DNA of 64,000 nt. Source: Siphonodentalium dalli (lineage: Eukaryota; Mollusca; Scaphopoda; Gadilida; Siphonodentaliidae). Below, piece after piece: positions 1 through 10,047 of this stretch (positions are counted from its first letter, which is position 1; each line of letters starts with the position of its first letter). The stretch covers positions 256,259,582 to 256,323,581 of the forward strand of contig CP136061.1 in the NCBI GenBank assembly GCA_032622095.1, given 5' to 3'. The translations under genes and the position numbers were made by a program. Below the pieces are notes generated by a model that saw nothing but the letters and a program-made list of their open reading frames with translations, ran no database searches and had not been told where the DNA came from.

Positions 1-411
1 AGCGGTATACCGCACTTTAGCACTGGGGGATAAAGAACGGGATACCGCTCTTTAGCGATTAGGGCTAAAGAGTGGTATACCGCTCTTTATAGCCGGACAC
101 TAAAGATCGAGCAGTACTGATGATAATGTAGAACCATTCTTTATCGCGCCAGGACCATGCATAGCTAAATAGCGGTATTTACCAGTGTCCACCACTCTTG
201 AGTGTATGACGGGTACACCGTTCTTTGGCGTTTTTCCCTAAATAGCAGTATACCGTTCTTTAGCGCCAACGCCGAAGAGCGGTATACCGTTCTTTAGCAC
301 CAACCGCTAAAGAGCGCTGTGCCGTTCTTTAGCGTGTCAGGCCCATATAGCTAAAGAGCTGTATACCGCTCTTTAGCGTTTGGTACTAAAAAGCGGTATA
401 CCGCTCTTTAG
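1..411. repeat. Palindromic satellite array, ~10 degenerate units
   Basis: The stretch is built from short palindromic units around the core AAAGAGCGGTATACCGCTC, followed by TTTAGC. Clear units lie near 1-20, 33-57, 64-90, 239-266, 271-296, 306-333, 350-378 and 384-411, with decayed ones between. Each unit can fold on itself. The array runs off the left edge of the window and stops abruptly at a truncated TTAA-1 element end. Confidence 0.85.
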
Positions 412-424
412 CCACGGCCATATG

Positions 425-478
425 TTATACCCCTGTAACTATATAATACATGTTTACAAATAGACAATCCACCTTTAA
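425..478 (-). mobile_element. TTAA-1 element, truncated end
   Basis: This is the last ~54 bp of the TTAA-1 family described at 30881-31417, in reverse orientation and ending in TTAA at 475-478. The rest is missing and is replaced by the palindromic satellite. The sequence after it (GAAAAAGTATG...) is the same that follows full copies at 23517 and 57939, so element and flank were copied together. Confidence 0.8.
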
Positions 479-1015
479 GAAAAAGTATGAACATTCCACT
501 TCCAGTAAAATATCACCATCAATAACATAATTTATGAAATTAATGATATGAAAGTTTACTTGTATTATGATATTCTTCGACAAATAAATTATACTGGACA
601 AAATCTACAACTAATTACTTAAGAAGGCTTCCAAAATTGCTGCCCTCATTGTTCACATTATAACTGTTGCAGGACTATCAAGACAGTGCTTCCGATAGCG
701 ATATATAACGTTTTCTCTTTATTTTGTAACATCATGTTATTAGGACTGAAACAAATGAATTATATTGGCATTAAATTCAAGAATTAATGTACCCAGAAAA
801 GTTTGTGTATATCATCAGTATCTTTCTCGCCATGTCGATGTGTCAGCTACAGTAAATGTCTCCCCCACTCGGAACAGAACGTCGTACACGTTAAACCCAC
901 GCGTCTACACCCACAACGTTTTGTCATGCAAGGAGCATTTGCAGCACAACATCTAATGAGTTTAGTATAGTCTCCGGACCAGTTGCTTCCCAGTTGGAAC
1001 GAAGATTGGGATAGG
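479..1015 (-). pseudogene. Relic of a Cys-rich mobile-element protein, copy 1 (C-terminus only)
   Basis: This segment matches 23518-24080 and 57940-58490. On the minus strand, 1015-847 encodes the C-terminal cysteine cluster of the family, with short motifs such as CCAANAPC, CGCRRVGLTC and TTFC. This CXC-like spacing is seen at the end of widespread, repeat-encoded invertebrate proteins of unknown function. Only the tail survives here; fuller relics are at 23899-25130 and 58311-59045. The frame continues uninterrupted upstream into the inverted Gypsy protease (1016-1668), giving a chimeric 273-codon frame. Bases 479-846 are non-coding 3' flank. Confidence 0.6.
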
Positions 1016-2041
1016 TGACCTGTCGTCATAATGGTATGTATGTTTGCCACGCGTGGGCCCTTCTTCTTGTCATTCCCATAATGGTATGTATGTTTGCCAC
1101 GGACGGTAACTGACAACATAGCTGTACGAACGCTAATATCATTGGAGCTTGTGAATGGTACGCCACCAAGAACATCTACATCAAGGTCTTCTACAACAAG
1201 CGCTTCCAGGTTGAAAATGTTTTTATCGCGTGATAGTTGAATTTTCGTTTCTCCGACAACACAAAGAGGCGAGCGACCATCCGCTTGTAACGCTTGTTGG
1301 TTCGTCGTTTTCACAGGAAGTGAGAGCTGGCGTGCCATTGATGCCTTGATGAAATTTGACTCAGCGCCCGAATCCAGTGTGACACGCACAGAATGATGCT
1401 GATAGAATAAATTCAAGAATGGCGAACTGCGAACTTCGACCCTACGCGTGCTACACCGTGTCTCTGATTGTGTGTGGTCTTCGAATTCTGGTTCGTTATC
1501 CATCTGTAAATCATCAACGTCATCGTCGACTGCGACAGTGCGAGTTTTTGGCAGGTACTTGCGGTCGCTATCTGGTAGAAAAACACACTTACTCAGATAG
1601 TGATGAAAGTCACTTCGCCCAGTCTGCTTACACAGCGGACAAACTTGTGCTGGCATCTGACGTCGCATCTGTATGGTCGGTCGGTCGTCGTCGGTATTTT
1701 GTTTGAGGGTACGTAACTGATCGCATTACATTTGACTCTTCGGTAGTCGATATCTCGTCCAACAGAGTATCCAAAGCCTGTGCTATCTCTGGCTTTATAG
1801 TGGCCAGGGATCTGGCACGGAGCTCGGTTCCATACCGTTGCTTCACCAAACGTGGTAAGTCGGGATGTATCAGCTTTAACCATGTCAAGACGATGACATT
1901 TTCTAAAGTTGGAGAGACATCCTCGTCATGCCCGGGTTGCTTTCCATGGTGTGTTATGCCCCCGTCCACGGTCATGAGATTGTCTGCGACGAAGCCTTGT
2001 ATCCTTTGAAACAAATCCTCAGGTCTTTCCTCGACTTCCAA
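1016..2041 (-). pseudogene. Gypsy-A retrotransposon gag - zinc knuckle - protease, inverted
   Basis: Minus-strand frames 2041-1628 and 1668-1016 overlap and together give the end of a Gag protein (motifs [18 protein letters not shown] and [11 protein letters not shown]). A zinc-knuckle-like [14 protein letters not shown] follows, then an aspartic protease with an intact LDSGAESNFI active-site motif and the downstream GGVPF..NDI block. A frameshift near 1650 separates the two frames. The integrase of the same family lies just upstream but on the opposite strand (from ~2110), so part of the element was inverted. Assignment to the Ty3/Gypsy group rests on the RT-IN order and motifs of the sister copy at 42.4-48.9 kb. 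Not functional as it stands. Confidence 0.75.
1027..1101. repeat. 25-bp direct repeat
   Basis: The 25-bp segment at 1027-1051 recurs exactly at 1077-1101 (both begin CATAATGGTATGTATG). It lies at the junction between the protease frame and the Cys-rich relic, so it may mark a small duplication made when the two were joined. Confidence 0.85.
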
Positions 2042-2104
2042 CTTTATTGCCGCGAAGTCGAGAAAATGACCGCCGGTGGACTGGAAGCAAGCACAACAAG
2101 AATG

Positions 2105-3241
2105 CCCCGAGCTACGTCGTACACATGGCCATTGGTTCAGGGAACCAGACCATCGAAAAAGGCCACACGCGTGCGAGACGTCAAAGGGTACCTAAATTGC
2201 ACAACACTAGCACATGACGGGCTAATTGTTATTTGCCGATCGCGAGTGTATAGTGGTACCACGCGATGTTCTACAAGGCCTCATAACGGCAATACATCTG
2301 AAGCTGAATCACCCGACCGCTCACCAGTTACGAATAGTTGTCCGTCGATACTCTTTGCCCTGGACATGGACAAGGCCATAGACTTTGCGACAAAGTCGTG
2401 TCACACATGTGCAACATTACGACCAGTACCACATCTCCTTCGAGATCAGTCTACGAATGAGTCGCCAGAGAAGGTGGGCATCTCGTATGCGGCTGACGTT
2501 ATGGTACGAAATCGGCAGAACATTCTTCTCTTGCGTGAGACAGTTACATCATTCACAGACGCGTGTGTGATCGAGAATAAGCTCAGATAAACACTCAGAG
2601 ACGCCTTGCTACAAATGTGTATCAGGGTGAAACCTACAGATAGTCAACCTATAGTAGTTCGCATAGACTGGATTACAAGGACTGACGAAAGATAAGTTGT
2701 TGGAACGTCATCAAATCACGATTGATCTAAGGCGTGTGAAGATTATAAACAGAACCCAGTGGCGGAGAAGGCTATACAAGAGCTACAAGGTGAGTTGCTC
2801 AGACAGGAAGACAGATTCTCAAAGCTAACTGCAGTAACGCTCGCGACGGCCATCTTCAAATTAAATTCCAGAATTCGCACACGAGGCCTATCTGCACGCG
2901 AGATGTTGTTGCAAAGGGATCAGTTTACTGGGAATCAGCTACCGGTCAACGACATGGACCTATTTCAGAGCCAGAATGAATCTCGTCTCGTGAACCACCC
3001 ATACAGCGAACGAAGCAAGACCACAAATCTCAAGAGCTTGAGCCCTTCTCGCATAGAAGTTGGTGATTTGGTGTACATGTATATACATCAAGATAAGAGC
3101 AAGCACCATGCACGGGACCGTTACCTTGTGGTTAGAGTGGGCGGTGATTGGTGTCACGTGAGGAAGTTCGTCGGAAGTCAGTTGCGCAGCGCAACCGTGC
3201 GTTTGAAAAAGTCTGAGTGTTTTTGCATAGACAGCGATTGA
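2105..3241 (+). pseudogene. Gypsy-A retrotransposon integrase, broken
   Basis: Two plus-strand frames (1928-2590 and 2759-3241) carry the integrase: the H2C2-type pair CHTCATLR, the core block VGISYAADV, then NPVAEKAIQEL, LNSRIRTRGLSAREM and the C-terminal EVGDLVYMY...RDRYLVV. It aligns along its length with 45219-46057 plus 48398-48650. Stops at 2588 and around 2690-2735, and loss of the second catalytic Asp region, make it inactive. The frame resumes past the BEL-A insertion at 3275-14844 as an acidic, Pro-rich tail ending at 15039. The opposite orientation to its own gag (1016-2041) shows a rearrangement at about 2050-2105. Confidence 0.8.
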
Positions 3242-3274
3242 ATCACCAGGTATTGTTTCCTACCACGAGGACTC

Positions 3275-3422
3275 TGTTGGGAATCTTGTGTATATGTTTA
3301 TAGTTGACGCTTTGTGCAGGGCGCACGTACGGGAGACCTGTTTTATATATTAGTTTTAGAATATAGTTTTGACCACGTGTACCTCGACTCGTTAAACCTC
3401 GATTAAGCTTTCCTTCCCATTA
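3275..3422 (+). repeat. BEL-A 5' LTR
   Basis: It begins TGTTGGGAATC and ends TTCCCATTA, and matches 14696-14844 almost base for base (one extra T in the 3' copy and a few substitutions). The target duplication GACTC lies just before it. At 148 bp it is short for an LTR. Confidence 0.88.
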
Positions 3423-3423
3423 T

Positions 3424-3437
3424 TGGTCCCTCGAACC
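3424..3437 (+). promoter_or_regulatory. Candidate primer binding site, tRNA-Tyr-like
   Basis: TGGTCCCTCGAACC begins one base after the 5' LTR and ten bases before the gag ATG. It begins with the TGG that pairs with a tRNA CCA end. From memory of tRNA-Tyr 3' ends (..CTCGAAGGACCA) it fits with about two mismatches; the tRNA identity is an inference. Confidence 0.55.
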
Positions 3438-3447
3438 TCAACGAACC

Positions 3448-3756
3448 ATGTCCGGCAAGCAACTACGCATTCGCAGAGCTCACCGGGGTCAGAATTCTAA
3501 GCTGTTGCGACAGATGGAAGAAACTTTAGCAAGCGAAAATGTTGTTCAGGCTACCCTCGCACTCGCAAACCTCAAAAGAAAGATGACGACACTCGAAGAT
3601 ATCGACGCCAAGTTAATCGAACTGCTAGTGGATGACCAAAATTTAGTGGATACTATCGTTGAAAGTGATGTATTTCTAATGGGCCTCAATTCCAGAATTA
3701 ATGAGGCTGAAATAGCATTGAATTCTCTGAATATAAAAACGGCAGAGGAAACCTAG
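3448..3756 (+). pseudogene. BEL-A gag, N-terminal fragment
   Basis: A 102-codon frame with an ATG just downstream of the LTR and primer site. It begins MSGKQLRIRRAHRGQ and continues as an acidic, helical region typical of a BEL/Pao Gag N-terminus. It aligns with the start of the gag remnant at 32401 (both share LKRK, an E(E/D)IDxK block, and DT(I/V)(I/V)E.D.FL.GLN). The frame stops at 3754-3756 where foreign repeat sequence begins. The middle of Gag resumes only at ~12490. It cannot make a capsid by itself. Confidence 0.7.
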
Positions 3757-4774
3757 ACCCGATGGCATTTCATCATTTCTAGTGCCGCACGGCCTGCCAT
3801 ACCCTGTGTAGAGCTATCTATTTCACAACATTTTTCATCTAAACAATGAATGCTAGCCTTATTACCTCACCATATATTTTCAGTCGGTACTCCCCGCCAC
3901 AAGTTGACGCCAAAAGTTCCCTGTGTCGGTGTATCTAAATCCTTTAATCGGACATTTCTAAACTGTCTAATGTTGGTGACCTCGATAAGTCGTCCATCTT
4001 CACGTTCTTGTTGACATTGTACACAAGGCCACGTGCTCGGAAGAACTACTGGGTAATTTACTACGTCCGGTTTGGCCTATAGTCCATTTCACGAATAACT
4101 ATTGACTGTTGCGTTCAAGCTGCAGACAGAGTTTTGACAGATGGAAGAAACTCTAGCAAGCGAAAATGTTGTTCAGGCTACCCTCGCACTCGCAAACCTC
4201 AAAAGAAAGATGACGACACTCGAAGATATCGACGCCAAGTTAATCGAACTGCTAGTGGATGACCAACATTTAGTGGATACTATCGTTGAAAGTGATGTAT
4301 TTCTAATGGGCCTCAATTCCAGAATTAATGAGGCTGAAATAGCATTGTATTCTCTGAATATAAAAACGGCAGAGGAAACCTAGACCCGATGGCACTAGAA
4401 ATGTATTTCATCATTTCTAGTGCCGCACGGCCTGCCATACCCTGTGTAGAGCTATCTATTTCACAACATTTTTCATCTAAACAATGAATGCTAGCCTTAT
4501 TACCTCACCATATATTTTCAGTCGGTACTCCCCGCCACAAGTTGACGCCAAAAGTTCCCTGTGTCGGTGTATCTAAATCCTTTAATCGGACATTTCTAAA
4601 CTGTCTAATGTTGGTGACCTCGATAAGTCGTCCATCTTCACGTTCTTGTTGACATTGTACACAAGGCCACGTGCTCGGAAGAACTACTGGGTAATTTACT
4701 ACGTCCGGTTTGGCCTATAGTCCATTTCACGAATAACTATTGACTGTTGCGTTCAAGCTGCAGACAGAGTTTTG
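3511..4774 (+). repeat. Tandem duplication of a ~630-bp segment (gag fragment plus insert)
   Basis: Unit 1 (about 3511-4137) and unit 2 (about 4138-4774) are nearly identical and abut directly. Each holds the last ~80 codons of the gag fragment (second copy at 4141-4383) followed by the same ~390-bp non-coding sequence. Unit 2 carries ~15 bp after GATGGC that unit 1 lacks. The near identity points to a recent event. Confidence 0.9.
3790..4012 (-). repeat. Inverted repeat arm (partner at 12172-12393)
   Basis: This ~222-bp stretch, repeated at 4430-4652, is the reverse complement of 12172-12393. The two arms bracket the foreign DNA lodged inside BEL-A. On the strand of the right arm the sequence is open and ends in TTGTGGCGGGGAGTA, which resembles the polypurine tract before the LTR of BEL-C (34660-34678). 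The arm may therefore be the 3' end of another LTR element. Confidence 0.75.
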
Positions 4775-4844
4775 TCTCCGCGCGAAGAGATGTCGTAACG
4801 CTGCGGCTGCAGGCACGTGTATTTTTTTAAATAAAATATTTTTT

Positions 4845-5205
4845 TTCACCCACTGACCAACGCGCGAAGCGCGTTCAGTGGGTGTACTATACTCGTAGGA
4901 CTTATGCGTTTCTGCTGAATTGAACTAGTGCCTATGCGTTTCTGCTGGGCTGCACTGACGTTTGATCGCAAAATAAAATTATAACCATTATCAAAGCACA
5001 CGTTTGGATAACACCGCCATAAACAGTGACATATTATGATGTTGAGCTCGTATCGTCAATAAAATTAGAGTTATGACTTATAAAACTAAGAATTACTGCT
5101 AAAGTATTTCTACCAATTAGGTCACTAGATTCGTGTTCAGCTGGAACTTGAGAAATTTTAATTTCAACCAATTGAAATGCCGTTGAAAACTGAAGGGTTA
5201 AGCGA
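4845..5205 (+). repeat. Dispersed repeat R3 with stable hairpin
   Basis: This segment recurs at 62410-62770 in the same orientation at high identity. It opens with a 38-nt hairpin (4847-4884) in which CACCCACTG pairs with CAGTGGGTG and AACGCGC with GCGCGTT around a GAA loop. In the other copy the stem changes to GACGCGC/GCGCGTC, a paired change that keeps the stem. No coding capacity is seen. Confidence 0.85.
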
Positions 5206-5526
5206 TTATCGCAATAGGATATTGGAACACGTGTGCGTAACGTAACTATCACAATTATAACGTACTCTGATAAGTTATCGCCAAATTCGTGATTCAAACA
5301 GTTTAAACATGTCATCTTCGTCTTTTTATTTTTTATTTTTATGAAAATGAATAATAAATGGTGTGATAAATATGTATAATATGTATATAACGACAAATAG
5401 AGTAAAATTAGACATTTCCCCTTGAAACTTAGGATGGAAAGCCAGGTACAAAAATTGGTGAAATATGAGTACGAACGTCAAAGTGTTCCCTGTGTATCGT
5501 GATAATTGCCAACCATGCGAAGCGAA
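5206..5526. other. No gene seen
   Basis: AT-rich sequence between repeat R3 and the tandem repeats. The frames on either strand are short and composition-driven. I see no recognisable motif. Confidence 0.6.
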
Positions 5527-7670
5527 GCCTCCATTGGCGATTATTTTACGCTGGATTTTTATCATCGAAACAAATCAATTTCTTCCATCTAAACCCTGCC
5601 GCTTTCGGAATATATATGTATTCCACGCAGAAACACCGAGTCTCAGCTTAAATTTTTGAAAAATAACAGTTTTATCGACATAAATAGATTTGAATGGGAC
5701 AATTCCATGTTAAAATTTATCATCGAAAAAAATTCAATTTCTTTCATCTAAAACATAATTACGCGATGGACTCTGTCATTTTTGGAACATATATGTATCA
5801 CGCACATGCACCAAGTCTCAGCCTAAAGTTTTGAAAAAAGACAGTTTTATCGACATAAATCGATGTTAATGGTTAATTCCATGTTAAATTTTATCATTGA
5901 AAAAAAATTCATTTCTTCCATCTAAAACATAATACAATTTACGTGCGTGTACTCTGTCATTTTAGGAATATGTAGGTATCCCACCCACACACTCCAAGTC
6001 TCAGCTTAAAATTTTGAAAAATGACAGTTTTATCGATATAAATTGATTTTAATGGCAAATGCGGTGTTAAATAAATTTTAGGGCCCTGCGAATGTTTTCT
6101 GAGCTGTTCTATATTGGTCACTAGAGTCCATATTTGACCGGTTACACCTGATAATTATCCGACAGTACAGTCGCGTTACTTTATAGGTCAACATTGGTCA
6201 TTATCACCCGACAAATTTATTTCGGTCTATCGTATCAACCCCTATTTTCTCCCGCGTAGCCTGACTAAATGTCAACATTGGTCTTTATCGCTCCACTAAT
6301 TTGTATCGTTTCATCGGTATGAATTCCATATCCAATTATCAACATATAACCAATCCAACCTCTAATCCCGGTCCAATTTATTTATTTCTTTCATCGGTAT
6401 AGTCACGTTACGTAATATTTTATCATGTGATACTTGTACTTATTTGTCTATGGTATTACTATAGTATACCGTATACGTATATCAATTGCTATTCCTTTCT
6501 ATATAATCCTGGTGCCATCTATAGAGATAGATAATTTCAGACCCCCCCCCCCCAATTTGATATCATTGCTGCTTTAGTACAGTCGCGATGCAAGAAGCCT
6601 CCATTGGCGATTATTTTACGCTGGATTTTTATCATCGAAACAAATCAATTTCTTCCATCTAAAAGATAATTACGTGCTTAACCCTGCCGTTTTCGGAATA
6701 TATAGGTATTCCACGCAGAAACACCGAGTCTCAGCTTAAACTTTTGAAAAATAACAGTTTTATCGACATAAATAGATTTGAATGGGACAATTCCATGTTA
6801 AAATTTATCATCGAAAAAAATTCAATTTCTTCCATCTAAAACATAATTACGCGCTGGACTCTGTCATTTTAGGAACATATATGTATCCCACGCACATGCA
6901 CCAAGTCTCAGCCTAAAAGTTTGAAAAAAAAGACAGTTTTATCGACATAAATCGATTTTAATGGTAATTTCATGTTAAATTTTATCATTGAAAAAAAATC
7001 ATTTCTTCCATCTAAAACATAATTACGTGCTGTACTCTGTCATTTTAGGAATATGTAGGTATCCCACCCACACACTCCAAGTCTCAGCTTAAAATTGTGA
7101 AAAATGACAGTTTTATTGACATAAATCGATTTTAATGGCAAATGCAGTGTTAAATAAATTTTAGGGTCCTGCGAATGTTTTCTGAGCTGTTCTATATTGG
7201 TCACTAGAGTCCATATTTGACCGGTTACACCTGATAATTATCCGACAGTACAGTCGCGTTACTTTATAGGTCAACATTGGTCATTATCACCCGACAAATT
7301 TATTTCGGTCTATCGTATAAACCCCTATTTTCTCCCGCGTAGCCTGAATAAATGTCAACATTGGTCTTTATCGCTCCACTAATTTGTATCGTTTCATCGG
7401 TATGAATTCCATATCCAATTATCAACATATAACCAACCCAACCTCTAATTCCGGTCCAATTTATTTCTTTCTTTCATCGGTATAGTCACGTTACGTAATA
7501 TTTTATCATGTGATACTTGCACTTATATGTCTATGGTATTACTATAGTATACCGTATACGTATATCAATTGCTATTCCTTTCTATATAATCCTGGTGCCA
7601 TCTATAGAGATAGATAATTTCAGACCCCCCCCCCAATTTGATATCATTGCTGCTTTAGTACAGTCGCGAT
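5527..7670 (+). repeat. 1.07-kb tandem duplication with ~165-bp subrepeats
   Basis: Unit A (about 5527-6594) and unit B (about 6598-7670) are near-identical. Each begins CCTCCATTGGCGATTATTTT and ends in a poly-C run followed by CAATTTGATATCATTGC. Within each unit, three subrepeats of about 160-175 bp carry TTTATCATYGAAA, CTTCCATCTAAAA, CAAGTCTCAGC and CAGTTTTATCGACATAAA. The rest of each unit is unique non-coding DNA. A third copy starts at 63290 and runs off the right edge. The poly-C lengths differ (6541 and 7626). Confidence 0.9.
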
Positions 7671-7675
7671 GCAAC

Positions 7676-8224
7676 ATCGTTCCACTAATTTATGTCAGTT
7701 CATCGGTACAAACCACTTTTTCTCTGAGTCCATATAACCAACCCAACATCTTATAGAAGTCCATAAATGACTATTCTGGCACTATATAGAGATGACTAAG
7801 ATTCTGACACCCCCCTATTTTAAAGCCTTGTTGCAACAGTAGAGTTGATCTCTGAGTTCAGATGCATAATGTGTCAACATTGGTCGTTATTGCTCTACAA
7901 ATTTATATCGGTTCAAACCTTAGTTCCCTGTATCGCCCACCCCTCCCTCAATTTATTTTTTCAGTTGTATTATAGTCTCGTTACATACACATTTTATCTT
8001 TTGTAACTTTTGCTTCAACGCGTTGAGTTCCGCTGCAGACAATATAAACTGACGACATTTTGAAATGTAACCAGGCTTCAAACTCATCTTATCCAAGAAA
8101 AACTCTGGTTACATAAGAAATTTGTGTATAAGGTGTATGCGCATTTGTCGCATTAAAAACAAAAGGTCCCAAGTCAAGGTCCAAATCCCCAACACACTCA
8201 TGTGAGGTTTAACTCCATCCTCAT
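7676..8224. other. No gene seen
   Basis: AT-rich DNA following the tandem duplication. The first part still echoes the unit (CATCGGTAC, CCAACATTGG-type words). There is no open frame of note, RNA gene or element end. Confidence 0.6.
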
Positions 8225-8706
8225 ACAGTAATGTCCAAAGTAATTGACCACTTAACCACAGCATAATTATTGGTAATTTGTCAGGATTTTAAATGCTGAA
8301 AAAATACCCATAATTCTGCTGTGGTTAAGTGGTCAATTACTTTGGGCATTACTGTAACCAATATGAGGATTTGAGGTGTAATGATAACTCAATCCTCATA
8401 CAGTAATGTACAAAGTAATTGACCACTTAACCACAGCATAATAATGGGTAATTTGTCAGGATTTTAAATGCTGAAAAAATACCCATAATTCTGCTGTGGT
8501 TAAGTGGTCAATTACTTTGGGCATTACTGTAACCAATATAAGGATTTGAGGTGTAATGATAACTCAATCCTCGTACAGTAATGTCCAAAGTAATTGACCA
8601 CTTAACCACAGCATAATTATTGGTAATTTTTCAGGATTTTAAATCCTGAAAAATTACCAATAATTCTGATGTGGTTAAGTGGTCAATTACTTTGGGCATT
8701 ACTGTA
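8225..8706. mobile_element. Three tandem hairpin elements with Tc1/mariner-like ends
   Basis: Three ~131-bp near-perfect palindromes lie at 8225-8355, 8402-8530 and 8575-8705. They have ACAGTAATG...CATTACTGT ends flanked by TA, and arms built on CAAAGTAATTGACCACTTAA. Spacing is ~175 bp, with the shared spacer AGGATTTGAGGTGTAATGAT. TA flanks and CAGT ends fit miniature Tc1/mariner-type elements. Copy 3 is the most symmetrical at its centre (TTTTTCAGGATTTTAAATCC...). Confidence 0.85.
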
Positions 8707-9094
8707 ACCAATATAAGGATGTGAAGTTTAATGAGAACTCCATCCACATAACTAATAAATATGTGTGAAAATTAAACAAAAAAAAATAAATTCCATGATG
8801 GCGTCCAATATGGACTGCCTAATTCTGCTCCAAAACATGTATATTGAATATATGGTTGTTTATTGGGGAAAACCGATTATTTCAATAATATTTTCATTAA
8901 CTGGGATCCAAAACCTGACTTACGGGAGCGCGCTTCATGCGCGACTGTATCTTAAGCATATGTGCATATTTAATGAGCCAACAATTGGAATCCCAATAGA
9001 GAAGATTGGCACGTCGCCCTTGCGCATAGACATCATTGATGATCTCTATGGGAATCAAAATTGACATTTAATAGACAATTTCGATTAACCGCAA
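8707..9094. other. No gene seen
   Basis: AT-rich. A 99-codon frame at 8765-9064 has no recognisable domain and biased composition; I do not call it a gene. A short GC palindrome (GCGCGCTTCATGCGCG) lies near 8929. Confidence 0.55.
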
Positions 9095-9530
9095 TAACTT
9101 AAGGAATCTCTAATTGCGCTTAAGCCCAATGAGAATGCAATAAGACATTCCTTATTATGCTTAACCGCAATTACTTCCCATTCCACGTAAACACAATTAA
9201 TATATCTCTCATTAGATCACCCTTCTGCAAATAGTAGAATAATCCTATATTTGTTCCACCCATTGTGCCATGGAGAATGGAGATGGACTACACCATCTGT
9301 ATTATAAGGAGTTTATGTACTATATATAATATATTATTCTTTAATAAGAGATTCATTATTAGGCTTTATCAGCGAAATTTGAATATTCTTCATTGTGCTT
9401 AAGCGCAATTAAATATTCCCTTATTGCTCTTAAGCACAATAGAGATTCCCTTATTGAGCTTATACGCGCAATAAGGAATATCCCTTATTGTGCTTAAGCA
9501 CAATTAGCTCTTCTTGCTCTTAATTAAAAA
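9095..9530. repeat. Dispersed palindromic repeats, TGCTTAAGCA core
   Basis: Units of the type TTCCCTTATTGTGCTTAAGC followed by ACAATA occur at about 9100-9180 and 9389-9525. Each is centred on a palindrome (variants GCGCTTAAGC, GCTCTTAAGC). The middle (9181-9388) is plain AT-rich DNA. Confidence 0.75.
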
Positions 9531-9568
9531 AAAACAGTTATAATTGTATTGTAACTATTGGTTTGTCC

Positions 9569-10047
9569 TTTAAAGGTACTCAATCCGAAAAGAGGGTCCC
9601 CATGTCAACAGATTCCAACAACAACAATCCGATCAGAGGGTCCTATATTACTATTTCTTTGGCTTTGGGGGTAAAAAATATTTGATTCGAGTCGAGGAAA
9701 CCATCAAACAAAGCTCAGAGTTATTAGATATTGATTTTTGAAATTTGTTAATTGCTCGAGATGAATACTAATAACTGCCGTCAATTTGGTAACCTGCTCG
9801 AGATTTTACGCCAAAACTCTATTCAAACAGACAAGGATGGATAACTCTATAATCAGGGTACGCAATTTTGAATGTCTTCTGGGCCAGAAAGAATTCCCGA
9901 TAATGAAAAATAATAGATTTCTAAAATCGATATCTAACAAATCTGAGCTTTGATGGGTGACTTCCTCGACTCGAATCAAATATTTTTGACCCCCGAAGCC
10001 ATTGAAATAGTAATTGAGATGAGTTTTATCGGATTGAGCACCTTTAA
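9569..10047 (+). mobile_element. TTAA-2 element
   Basis: A 479-bp element with TTAA at both ends and long imperfect terminal inverted repeats of at least 130 bp. The termini read AGGTACTCAATCC and, at the other end, GGATTGAGCACCT. Inside the arms, TTTGATTCGAGTCGAGGAA is mirrored by TTCCTCGACTCGAATCAAA. A second copy is at 51249-51695 and a bare end at 50662. TTAA flanks with AGG termini suggest a non-autonomous Kolobok- or piggyBac-type element; no transposase is present. Confidence 0.85.

Noticed and set aside
847-2041. Host gene encoding an aspartic protease
   Set aside because: The flanking Gag sequence, knuckle and sister copy at 42.4 kb show it is part of a retrotransposon.
3275-3422. 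Solo LTR interpretation of the 148-bp repeat
   Set aside because: A primer-site-like sequence and gag start follow it, and the GACTC duplication pairs it with 14696-14844.
7517-7756. 79-codon frame in the 1.07-kb repeat unit
   Set aside because: Its equivalent in unit A is not kept open and it spans a poly-C run.
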